This document shows, in pieces, positions 6,751-13,058 of a DNA stretch of 14,226 bases (its first letter is position 1; each line of letters opens with the position of its first letter). A program made the position numbers and the translations under genes. The DNA comes from Flavobacterium sp. Its GTDB lineage: Bacteria > Bacteroidota > Bacteroidia > Flavobacteriales > Flavobacteriaceae. Below the pieces are notes generated by a model that was given only the letters and a program-made list of their open reading frames with translations, did not search any database and was not told the origin of the DNA. The stretch spans positions 1 to 14,226 of the forward strand of contig JASLGC010000032.1 in assembly GCA_030150335.1 (NCBI GenBank), in the 5' to 3' direction.

Positions 6751-7887
6751 ATGTCTAAGTTTGATTCAATACGCCATTACCGAGATCTAGAGGTAAACGA
6801 AGTCTTACAACAGATTTCTAAACACCCTATGATAAAAACGTTAATGGGTTTTACTTTTCCTAACAAAACCGAGGAAGAATGGATGGATGCGTTAAGAGAG
6901 ATAAAATCTATACAGCAATTTCAAGATAACTTTGCTTATCATTCAATCCAAAAAATTCTGGAGAAAAGCTCTAATGGCTTAACAACTTCAGGATTTGAAA
7001 AATTAGAGAAAAACACATCTTATTTATATATATCTAATCACCGCGATATCCTAATGGATACATCTCTTTTAAATGTAGCCCTAAAAGATAACGGTTTGAT
7101 TATGACAGCTTCTGCAATTGGAGATAATTTAGTTCAGAAATCTTTTTTATTGGCTTTAGCTAAAGTTAATAGAAACTTTTTAGTAAAAAGAGGATTGCCT
7201 CCTCGCGAATTATTAGAAAGCTCGAAGGTTATGTCTGAGTATATTCACCACTTACTTACAGAAGAAAATAGATCTGTTTGGATTGCACAAAGAGAAGGCC
7301 GTACAAAGGATGGAAATGATGCTACTCACCAAGGGGTTCTAAAGATGCTTGCTATGGCAAGTGGAGATATGAACCAAATTGAGTATCTAAAGAATATGAA
7401 AATTGTTCCGGTTTCTATCTCTTATGAATACGACCCTACTGATGCACTAAAAATGCCACAGATTCTTGCAAAAGCTAACGATGAAGTTTATGTAAAGGAT
7501 AAAAATGAAGATTTTATCAATCTTTATAGTGGTATTATTGGTCAGAAAAGAGGTATCCATATTCACGTGGGCGAACCATTAGACCATGAGTTGGATAGTT
7601 TGCTTAATAGCACTGAGAAAGTGAATAAACAAATGCAAGCAGTTGCTACGATTATTGACAAGTCTATCATTCAGAACTATCACCTTTGGCCAACTAATTA
7701 TATCGCTTATGATTTGCTTAACCAAACGAATGAGTATGCTGATAAATACACTGAACAAGAAAAACAACTTTTTGAAAGACGTTTAGAATTACGTGTAGAT
7801 AAAGCAAACAAAATCGTGGTGGAAAACTTCTTAGCGATGTATGCAAATCCAGTAATTAATAAGTTAAAACTGAATAATGAACAATAA
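6751..7887 (+). CDS. PlsC/PlsB-superfamily glycerolipid acyltransferase
   Basis: The 378-aa protein belongs to the lysophosphatidic-acid/glycerol-phosphate acyltransferase superfamily, which loads acyl chains onto glycerol phosphates or other lipid acceptors at the inner membrane. Motif I is YISNHRDILMD (93-103), with His97 and Asp103 separated by five residues instead of the usual four, or Asp99 used instead. Motif II is probably NFLVKRGLPPRELL, motif III REGRTKDGND (181-190) and motif IV KIVPVSISYEYDP. The roughly 85-residue N-terminal extension and long C-terminal region make it larger than PlsC, as in a Bacteroidota group with the same NHRDI motif. The acyl donor and acceptor are not predictable. 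Its 3' end overlaps the asparaginase start by 11 nt, implying translational coupling. Confidence 0.82.
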   Translation: MSKFDSIRHYRDLEVNEVLQQISKHPMIKTLMGFTFPNKTEEEWMDALREIKSIQQFQDNFAYHSIQKILEKSSNGLTTSGFEKLEKNTSYLYISNHRDILMDTSLLNVALKDNGLIMTASAIGDNLVQKSFLLALAKVNRNFLVKRGLPPRELLESSKVMSEYIHHLLTEENRSVWIAQREGRTKDGNDATHQGVLKMLAMASGDMNQIEYLKNMKIVPVSISYEYDPTDALKMPQILAKANDEVYVKDKNEDFINLYSGIIGQKRGIHIHVGEPLDHELDSLLNSTEKVNKQMQAVATIIDKSIIQNYHLWPTNYIAYDLLNQTNEYADKYTEQEKQLFERRLELRVDKANKIVVENFLAMYANPVINKLKLNNEQ

Positions 7888-8905
7888 ACCTGCAATTCTG
7901 CTTATATATACTGGTGGTACCATCGGTATGGTTAAGGATTTTAAGACAGGGGCATTACGTGCCTTCAATTTTGACCAGCTTGTAGAACGCATTCCTGAGC
8001 TGCATTTATTAGAATGTTCTATTGAGACATACTCTTTTGAGGTGCCGATAGATTCTTCTGATATGCGCCCCGAAATGTGGGTTCAGATGGCAAGTGTGAT
8101 TGAAGATAATTATAAAAAGTTTGACGGTTTTGTTATTCTCCATGGTTCTGATACGATGTCATATTCTGCATCGGCTCTTAGCTTTATGCTGGAGAACACA
8201 CAAAAACCAATTATCCTTACGGGATCACAATTGCCTATTGGCGATTTGCGTACGGATGCAAAAGAGAATCTTATTACAGCTATTCAGATTGCAGCATTGC
8301 AAGAGAATAACAAACCAGTTATTCAAGAGGTTTGCTTGTATTTTGAATATAAATTATATCGTGGAAATAGAACTTCTAAAGTGAGTTCAGAATTGTTTAA
8401 TGCGTTTACTTCTCCAAACATTCCACACTTAGCAGAATCGGGTGTAAACCTGAGAGTAAACAAAGCATTATTGGAATACAAAAATGAGACGTTACCCTTG
8501 ACTGTTCACAAAGAAATGTCGAGAAATGTAATGATCTTGAAGGTATTTCCTGGTATTCAACAGAAGGTGCTTGAGGCTATTTTAAACATTGAGGATTTAG
8601 AAGGAATTGTGTTGGAAACTTATGGTTCTGGTAACGCACCTACTGAACCTTGGTTTTTACATACGCTTGCAGAAGCTATTGCTAAAGGATTGAAGGTAAT
8701 AAACGTTACACAATGTTCGAGTGGTAGTGTTCACATGGGGAAATATGAAACAAGTACTGAGTTAAAAGAGATTGGGGTGATTTCTGGAAAGGATATCACA
8801 ACTGAGGCAGCTATTACAAAGCTGATGTTTTTATTAGCTCAAAAAGGTGTTGCAGACTTTAAGACTGCCTTTGAAACACCTATCTGTGGTGAAATGGAGA
8901 TTTAA
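7877..8905 (+). CDS. ansA: type I L-asparaginase
   Basis: This 342-aa cytoplasmic enzyme hydrolyses L-asparagine to aspartate and ammonia. It carries the asparaginase signatures YTGGTIGM (nucleophile Thr15 by comparison with E. coli AnsA) and FVILHGSDTMSYSASAL (Asp91), plus TGSQLPIGDLRTDAKEN with the catalytic Lys region. The residue usually Thr in HGTDTM is Ser90 here, a conservative change. Length and absence of a signal peptide favour the cytoplasmic low-affinity type I over the periplasmic type II. TQCSSGSVHMGKY near the C-terminus matches the area that forms the allosteric asparagine site in E. coli AnsA. The start codon lies inside the upstream acyltransferase gene. A tRNA-Ser gene follows 21 nt after the stop with no terminator between. 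Confidence 0.93.
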   Translation: MNNKPAILLIYTGGTIGMVKDFKTGALRAFNFDQLVERIPELHLLECSIETYSFEVPIDSSDMRPEMWVQMASVIEDNYKKFDGFVILHGSDTMSYSASALSFMLENTQKPIILTGSQLPIGDLRTDAKENLITAIQIAALQENNKPVIQEVCLYFEYKLYRGNRTSKVSSELFNAFTSPNIPHLAESGVNLRVNKALLEYKNETLPLTVHKEMSRNVMILKVFPGIQQKVLEAILNIEDLEGIVLETYGSGNAPTEPWFLHTLAEAIAKGLKVINVTQCSSGSVHMGKYETSTELKEIGVISGKDITTEAAITKLMFLLAQKGVADFKTAFETPICGEMEI

Positions 8906-8910
8906 TTTAC

Positions 8911-8918
8911 TATATTCG
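8911..8918 (+). promoter_or_regulatory. possible -7 box of the tRNA-Ser gene
   Basis: TATATTCG differs by one base from TAnnTTTG and ends 8 nt before the mature tRNA, a typical position for a tRNA start site. No convincing -33 TTG is visible, so transcription by read-through from ansA is also possible. Confidence 0.35.
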
Positions 8919-8926
8919 CGTGAATT

Positions 8927-9011
8927 AGAGGGGTGGCCGAGCGGTCGAAGGCGCACGCCTGGAAAGTGTGTATACAGCAATGTATCGAGGGTTCGAATCC
9001 CTTCTCCTCTG
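8927..9011 (+). tRNA. tRNA-Ser(GGA)
   Basis: The 85-nt sequence folds as a class II tRNA. The acceptor AGAGGGG pairs with CTCCTCT (one G-U), discriminator G; the D arm is GCC-GAGCGGTCGAA-GGC; the anticodon stem CACGC/GTGTG holds loop CTGGAAA with anticodon GGA, reading UCC and UCU; the long variable arm has ATAC/GTAT; the T arm is GAGGG-TTCGAAT-CCCTT. The long variable arm and discriminator G are serine features. CCA is not fully encoded (only CA then T follow), so the end is added after transcription. Confidence 0.97.
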
Positions 9012-9021
9012 CATATCGTAT

Positions 9022-9050
9022 AAAGCTACCTGTTTTAGGTAGCTTTTTTT
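9022..9050 (+). terminator. intrinsic terminator after tRNA-Ser
   Basis: AAAGCTACCT pairs perfectly with AGGTAGCTTT around a GTTTT loop and leads into a run of T. It ends the tRNA transcript and any read-through from ansA; on minus it has only a short U run and may weakly end the convergent lipoprotein gene. Confidence 0.9.
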
Positions 9051-9076
9051 ATGGTTATTTTTTCGTCTTAATTAAG

Positions 9077-9904
9077 TTAACGATACTCAAAATATGATTT
9101 GATTAATAAGATGAGCGTTTTAAGAGTATTCTCCGAGGTCTCGGCTGTTACTTCTTTATCACTTTGTTTCAAAGCATTAAATGTATAGGTATCGGTCAGG
9201 GTTGTAATAGTTCCTTTAAATTCCTGATCGTTTATAAACTCCCCTTCCATTAAATACGGTTCTGATTTATAAAAAGAAGAACAAATAAAACCATTGGCTG
9301 TCATTACTCCTTCGAAACCTTGACCTATTGGTTTAATACTTCCTATTATTTCATTGTCTTTCCTAAACAATTGTAGATTCACAAACCGATCAATATTATG
9401 TCTAAACAAATCGGCATTGTTCTTCAAGTTTTTTAATGTGTCATACTTTAATATCCACATTCCATCAGGAAAAATATCGGTTATTTCCTCTGTCTTCTTA
9501 AATCTTGGCTCATTTGATTTATATGCCTTAAAAGGTGACTCTAAATAGGTATCTGAAACTTTTTTACGCAGCTTTCCTTCTATCTCGTTTTCTCTTATTG
9601 TCCCCTCTAATACATCCTTCTGATCATAAGACAATGCTACTTTGAGGTTCTGTCCTTCAATTTGTACAGTTTCTAATTGGTCTTTTTCGCCTCCGTTCAA
9701 AATAACAATCCGATAACCATCAATATTTAATGGTTCCTCCGTCAAGGAAAAGACAAAGGGTACTTCTTTATTCTGAACTATAAATTCTCCTCTCCAGCGA
9801 TTGTCAAGTGTTATGTTATCAACTTTTTTCATTTCGTAAGTACATCCAATTAACAAAACAACAGAAAAAAGAACAAAGGCAATTTGATATAGCTTTCTTA
9901 GCAT
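9077..9904 (-). CDS. lipoprotein with two repeated beta-rich modules (TlpA-like N-terminal region, no thioredoxin domain)
   Basis: The 275-aa protein has a lipoprotein signal peptide with lipobox LLIGC (Cys21). The mature part seems to hold two related modules of roughly 95-100 residues: Trp37-Ser130 and Trp150-Ser248. They share a start after G/R-W, a middle hydrophobic strand, and an end of the form (L/M)EGxxxxxxxxG...DTY...(F)xA(Y/L)KxS. This arrangement, with FKAY followed by PRF at the junction, resembles the region before the thioredoxin domain in some flavobacterial TlpA-like lipoproteins, but here the frame stops without any thioredoxin fold or CxxC. That resemblance is from memory and uncertain. 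Function is unknown; a calycin-like binding fold is possible. It is divergent from the 94-aa exported orphan. Confidence 0.75.
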   Translation of the reverse strand: MLRKLYQIAFVLFSVVLLIGCTYEMKKVDNITLDNRWRGEFIVQNKEVPFVFSLTEEPLNIDGYRIVILNGGEKDQLETVQIEGQNLKVALSYDQKDVLEGTIRENEIEGKLRKKVSDTYLESPFKAYKSNEPRFKKTEEITDIFPDGMWILKYDTLKNLKNNADLFRHNIDRFVNLQLFRKDNEIIGSIKPIGQGFEGVMTANGFICSSFYKSEPYLMEGEFINDQEFKGTITTLTDTYTFNALKQSDKEVTAETSENTLKTLILLIKSYFEYR

Positions 9905-9965
9905 GTTTTTATATTATCATCCATTGATTCAATATAGTAAAGATAGCTATTTAAAATGACGCCTT

Positions 9966-9986
9966 GTTTGTCTATATTTAACAAAC
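9966..9986. promoter_or_regulatory. inverted repeat between divergent envelope genes
   Basis: GTTTGT and ACAAAC flank a 9-nt A+T-rich spacer, giving a 21-nt operator-like dyad. It lies 62 nt from the lipoprotein start and 67 nt from the 94-aa gene start, roughly central in the divergent gap. The spacer contains TATATTTA, which resembles a -7 box. No repressor is identified. Confidence 0.35.
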
Positions 9987-10053
9987 CAACTGAATGCCTG
10001 TATTCTAATTAGTACTCCACAATTATAATATTAACACTGATAAACTTCTATAT

Positions 10054-10338
10054 ATGAAACGTCTTTCTATTATTATCTGCTTATTAATTTTTGCCTTCTC
10101 TACTGTCTTCATTTTAAAATCATCTAATAGACAAGGCCCTACAATTCATGCTCTTTTAAACTCTCAAGAATACAATGTTACTGTAATTGATTATTATGAT
10201 AGCATAGTTTATAGTTCTTTGACACTTCGGGATAAAGATGGTAATGATATTACAATGTCTTGTTGGTTCTGTGATTTTGATAGTTTTGCCAACACAGCAA
10301 CTAAGCATCTAAAAAAGACAGTGAGTAATCAAGAGTAA
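10054..10338 (+). CDS. 94-aa exported or membrane-anchored protein of unknown function
   Basis: I do not recognise this protein. It begins MKRLSIIICLLIFAFSTVF, a signal peptide or N-terminal anchor (hydrophobic about 5-21) with no clear lipobox or cleavage site. The remaining 70 residues are mostly polar and look beta-rich (NVTVIDYYDSIVYSSLTLRD), followed by DITMSCWFCDFD, which has a CxxC pair (Cys70 and Cys73), and a basic tail. The codon use is like that of its neighbours and the frame is uninterrupted, favouring a real gene. It is divergent from the two-module lipoprotein and 137 nt upstream of the FN3-like lipoprotein, same strand. The CxxC pair could be a disulfide, a redox motif or a metal site. 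Confidence 0.6.
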   Translation: MKRLSIIICLLIFAFSTVFILKSSNRQGPTIHALLNSQEYNVTVIDYYDSIVYSSLTLRDKDGNDITMSCWFCDFDSFANTATKHLKKTVSNQE

Positions 10339-10400
10339 CGCATTATCTTATTTTTATGTTAAAATAAAACATCTACTTTTCATTACATCCTTGTTTTTAG

Positions 10401-10440
10401 TTAACATTTATTTTTAAATATTAACTTTTATTTATAATAT
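10401..10440 (+). repeat. two imperfect 20-bp tandem A+T-rich repeats upstream of FN3-like lipoprotein gene
   Basis: Adjacent 20-bp units begin TTAACATTTATTT and TTAACTTTTATTT and agree at 15 of 20 positions. They end 35 nt before the lipoprotein start, so they occupy the probable promoter region. No canonical -7 box is visible there. Confidence 0.45.
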
Positions 10441-10475
10441 AGCTAAATAATTACCATTACTAAAAACACTTTAAA

Positions 10476-11633
10476 ATGAAAAAAAAATCGAGAAAATTAT
10501 TCTTAGGAATGCTTGTAAGTGCAACCCTATTCTCAACTGTAAGTTGCTCAAACGACGACAGTAGTCCAATTATTATCCCGACAGAAAAGCCTGAGACTCC
10601 AGAGACTCCAAAAGCACCTGCTGAAAAAGCAACAGTAAAAGTGACATTAAACGAATTTGATGATACCTCTGTATCTTTTAATGTTGCGGCGACGGATGCA
10701 ACAGAAGTTTTCTACTATGTTTTCAAAAATCCTGAAAAAGGAAAAGCTCCACAAATTGATGGAGAGGAAATTGTAAAAAAAGGGATTAAAATTGAAGACC
10801 TTGAGAAAGAAATTGTTGTTGGTGAATTAGAGAGTTCTACAGAATATGCAATTGTAGCAGCAGCAAAAAATACAGAAGATGTAATTTCTATTCTGGAAAA
10901 TCCAATTCTGTTTAGCACGCTTCAAAAAGTGGATGTATCAATTGAATTATCAAATGTAAGTGCTACTCATGAACAGATCATGTTTACTATTTTACCTATT
11001 GATGCGGTACAAGCAAATTATATAATAGTAAAAAAAGGTACTAAATTAACAGCTGATGAAGTATTGGAAAGAGGTAATAAATTATTCAATCTAAAAATTG
11101 CTTCTAATTTAAGGCCTAAAGGTTTTGAGCCTAATACAGATTACATTATTTATGCTGCAGGATTATCTGCTACAGGAGCAAAAGTATTGAAATCAGCAGA
11201 GGTTCGCACTACTTCAGAATCTGAAACACCAGCAGAAGATGGAATAATGAAATTTACTTCTCTTTCATTTACTGGAGAAAAAGACCCAATAACAGAAGGT
11301 AAGATATCTTTTTACACACTTTTATTAAGCAATGCAGATTGGGAAGCTAAGTTTGAAATTGCGAATGTTTCTTCTATACTTGATGTTATTCCTGAAGGAA
11401 CATATACATTACCTTCTTATAAAGATGAAGGTAGACCAACAGTAGAACGCGTAGGGAAGGATTTCTATATCAAAAACAAAAAAACGGGTGAAACAATTAA
11501 AGATATTGATTATGGAGATATTAAAATCTCAAAAAGCGGTAGTGAATATACACTTGTGATCAATATGGTAAAATTAGATTATACTCAAAAATACAAAGCG
11601 GAATATAAAGGAGTTCCGGTTTATAAAAAGTAA
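10476..11633 (+). CDS. probably surface-exposed lipoprotein with tandem FN3-like domains
   Basis: The 385-aa protein has a lipoprotein signal with Cys24 (STVSC) followed by SNDDS; acidic residues just after the lipidated Cys act as a surface-export signal in Bacteroides and Capnocytophaga, so it may face outward. A Pro/Glu/Thr-rich linker (about 32-50) leads to two FN3-like repeats (about 51-149 and 151-247). Each ends with a similar strand pair, STEYAIVAAAKNT and NTDYIIYAAGLSA, then a TL or TTSE stretch. A separate C-terminal domain (about 257-385) has alternating strands, starting MKFTSLSFTGEKDP and ending YKAEYKGVPVYKK. No catalytic residues are recognised; binding or adhesion is the likely class of role. 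A strong terminator follows, and it is probably transcribed alone. Confidence 0.75.
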   Translation: MKKKSRKLFLGMLVSATLFSTVSCSNDDSSPIIIPTEKPETPETPKAPAEKATVKVTLNEFDDTSVSFNVAATDATEVFYYVFKNPEKGKAPQIDGEEIVKKGIKIEDLEKEIVVGELESSTEYAIVAAAKNTEDVISILENPILFSTLQKVDVSIELSNVSATHEQIMFTILPIDAVQANYIIVKKGTKLTADEVLERGNKLFNLKIASNLRPKGFEPNTDYIIYAAGLSATGAKVLKSAEVRTTSESETPAEDGIMKFTSLSFTGEKDPITEGKISFYTLLLSNADWEAKFEIANVSSILDVIPEGTYTLPSYKDEGRPTVERVGKDFYIKNKKTGETIKDIDYGDIKISKSGSEYTLVINMVKLDYTQKYKAEYKGVPVYKK

Positions 11634-11652
11634 TTTTTAAACATAACCATTG

Positions 11653-11681
11653 AAAAGGAGAAGTGATACTTCTCCTTTTTT
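11653..11681 (+). terminator. intrinsic terminator of the FN3-like lipoprotein gene
   Basis: AAAAGGAGAAGT pairs perfectly with ACTTCTCCTTTT around a 3-nt GAT loop, followed by more T. It begins about 20 nt after the stop codon. Confidence 0.92.
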
Positions 11682-11695
11682 ATTTTAATCATATT

Positions 11696-11730
11696 AAAAA
11701 AGGCAGTACCTCTGGGAGACACTGCCTTTT
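11696..11730 (-). terminator. intrinsic terminator of the tyrA/Dabb run
   Basis: Read on minus, AAAAGGCAGT pairs with ACTGCCTTTT and a total run of six U follows; the loop contains a further CTC/GAG pairing. It lies about 58 nt beyond the Dabb stop codon. On plus the T run is only four, so it is weaker in that direction. Confidence 0.85.
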
Positions 11731-11787
11731 ACAAAAACCGATAACTAAATAACTAACTCTTATACTTATATAAAGTCAGTAGTTAGA

Positions 11788-12075
11788 TTAGTAATCTATC
11801 GCTACTCTTTCTGTTACTACTGATTTAATAAAATCAACAACTTTTAAGTGTTCTGGATGATTTGCATAAGTTGCTAAATCTTCAAAATTTGCAAACTCTG
11901 TGTATAGCATCACATCAAAGTTTGCTGCTGTTGCATCTTTATGATTAAACTCAACTGAAATAGATTTTAACACCTCAACTTTATCTTTTAAGGCCATTAA
12001 TTGACTTTTCATTTCTAATTTGTTGGCTTCTTTATTTTCTTCTTTAAGACGCCACATCACGATGTGTTTTAACAT
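11788..12075 (-). CDS. Dabb (stress-responsive alpha/beta barrel) domain protein
   Basis: The 95-aa cytoplasmic protein matches the Dabb family (PF07876), small ferredoxin-like folds that dimerise into a barrel. The hallmarks are MLKHIVMWRLKEE with the conserved His4 in the first strand, FDVMLYTEFANFEDLATYANHPEHLKVVDFI with the NHPEH motif, and a closing strand VVTERVAIDY. Family members include plant stress proteins and some polyketide cyclases, but bacterial stand-alone members have no agreed substrate. It follows tyrA by 63 nt and ends before a terminator. The 14 nt AATAAAAAAAGTAT placed three bases before its ATG also precede tyrA at the same distance. Confidence 0.88.
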   Translation of the reverse strand: MLKHIVMWRLKEENKEANKLEMKSQLMALKDKVEVLKSISVEFNHKDATAANFDVMLYTEFANFEDLATYANHPEHLKVVDFIKSVVTERVAIDY

Positions 12076-12108
12076 AATATACTTTTTTTATTCACCGAAC
12101 AATTTATT

Positions 12109-12136
12109 AAAAAACCAATTCTTGTGGAAGAGAATC
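12109..12136 (-). terminator. weak hairpin with U run just after tyrA
   Basis: Read on minus, GATTCT (from 12136) pairs with AGAATT (one G-U) around an 8-nt loop, followed by GG and six U (12114-12109). It begins 2 nt after the tyrA stop codon. The stem is only 6 bp, so it may only lower read-through into the Dabb gene. Confidence 0.35.
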
Positions 12137-12138
12137 TT

Positions 12139-12990
12139 TTAGTTTTTTAATTTGTCTTTTATGCGATTCGCTTCCTTTATAAATCCTGCTAATTGTTCCG
12201 TATCTTTTTTCTCTAAATACGTTCTGAACATAGTCAGTTTTTCTAAGTAAATATCTAATATTGGCAAGATATGTTCTGTATTTTGCTCAAAAATAGGCAA
12301 CCACATATCTACCGAACTCTTTGCTAATCTAACTGTTGACGCAAATCCTCCAGCTGCTAAATTAAATATCGCTGTATCATCCTTCTCTTTATCTAATACC
12401 GCTACGGCTAATGCGTAGGAAATAGCATGAGATAAATGAGATACATAACCTACGTGTTCGTCATGTGAATTAGCATCCATCAAAATTAAACGGGTATCCA
12501 AGTGATAATACAACTCAGATACTTGATTTAATGCCTTAGGTGATGACTTTTCAGGATTACATATAATCGCAACTCTTTCTTTAAATAGTCCTTTAAATGC
12601 AGCTTCTGGCCCACTATACTCTGTTCCTGCCATAGGGTGAGTTGCTACAAAAGCACCTCTATTGGGATGTTCATCAATCTTATTTGATAAAAGCGATTTT
12701 GTAGATCCTACATCCATTATATAAGTTCCTTCTTTGATGCGATCTAAAGCATAAGCCATTAGGTCAATTGTTACATTTACAGGAGTTGCCATAACAACAA
12801 TATCCGATTGCTCCAATAGTTCATCCAAAGAAACTATCTCATCTACTATTTTTAATTCTAACGCTTTTTCAGCATTTGTTGAAGATGCGTCAAATCCAAT
12901 CACTTTTTTTGCAAAACCTTTCGTTTTCAAATCTAAAGCCATTGACCCACCTATCAAGCCTATTCCTACGAATCCTATCGTCTTAGCCAT
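12139..12990 (-). CDS. tyrA: prephenate dehydrogenase (tyrosine biosynthesis)
   Basis: The 283-aa enzyme oxidatively decarboxylates prephenate to 4-hydroxyphenylpyruvate, the penultimate step to tyrosine. The N-terminal Rossmann domain has GFVGIGLIGGSMALDL (GxGxxG) with Asp34 after the second strand, which suggests NAD rather than NADP. Further motifs are MATPVNVT, DVGSTKS, THPMAGTEYSGP (His118) and the helical-domain signature HDEHVGYVSHLSHAIS with the catalytic-region His185 and His188. The C-terminal stretch GGFASTVRLAKSSVDMW is typical of the family. There is no chorismate mutase or ACT domain, so regulation would need another protein or none. It lies between an MBL-fold/rhodanese gene and a Dabb gene on minus, with gaps of 68 and 63 nt; no other aromatic biosynthesis gene is in the window. 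Confidence 0.93.
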   Translation of the reverse strand: MAKTIGFVGIGLIGGSMALDLKTKGFAKKVIGFDASSTNAEKALELKIVDEIVSLDELLEQSDIVVMATPVNVTIDLMAYALDRIKEGTYIMDVGSTKSLLSNKIDEHPNRGAFVATHPMAGTEYSGPEAAFKGLFKERVAIICNPEKSSPKALNQVSELYYHLDTRLILMDANSHDEHVGYVSHLSHAISYALAVAVLDKEKDDTAIFNLAAGGFASTVRLAKSSVDMWLPIFEQNTEHILPILDIYLEKLTMFRTYLEKKDTEQLAGFIKEANRIKDKLKN

Positions 12991-13011
12991 TACATACTTT
13001 TTTTATTACTT

Positions 13012-13049
13012 ATAAACACAGCAATTACAATATGTTAATAGCTGTTTAT
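13012..13049. other. hairpin in the gap before tyrA
   Basis: ATAAAC(AC)AGC and GCTGTTTAT form an imperfect stem with a 2-nt bulge, and pairing continues inward through ATT/AAT. Only on plus does a T-rich tract follow, so it is not a minus-strand terminator. In the minus transcript it would sit about 20 nt before tyrA and 9 nt after the MBL-fold protein's stop. Confidence 0.45.
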
Positions 13050-13058
13050 CTTTCTTTT

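Noticed and set aside
8927..9076. tRNA-Ser as an integration site of a mobile element
   Set aside because: No integrase gene, no repeat of the tRNA 3' end downstream in the window, and the following genes look chromosomal with a terminator in the normal place.
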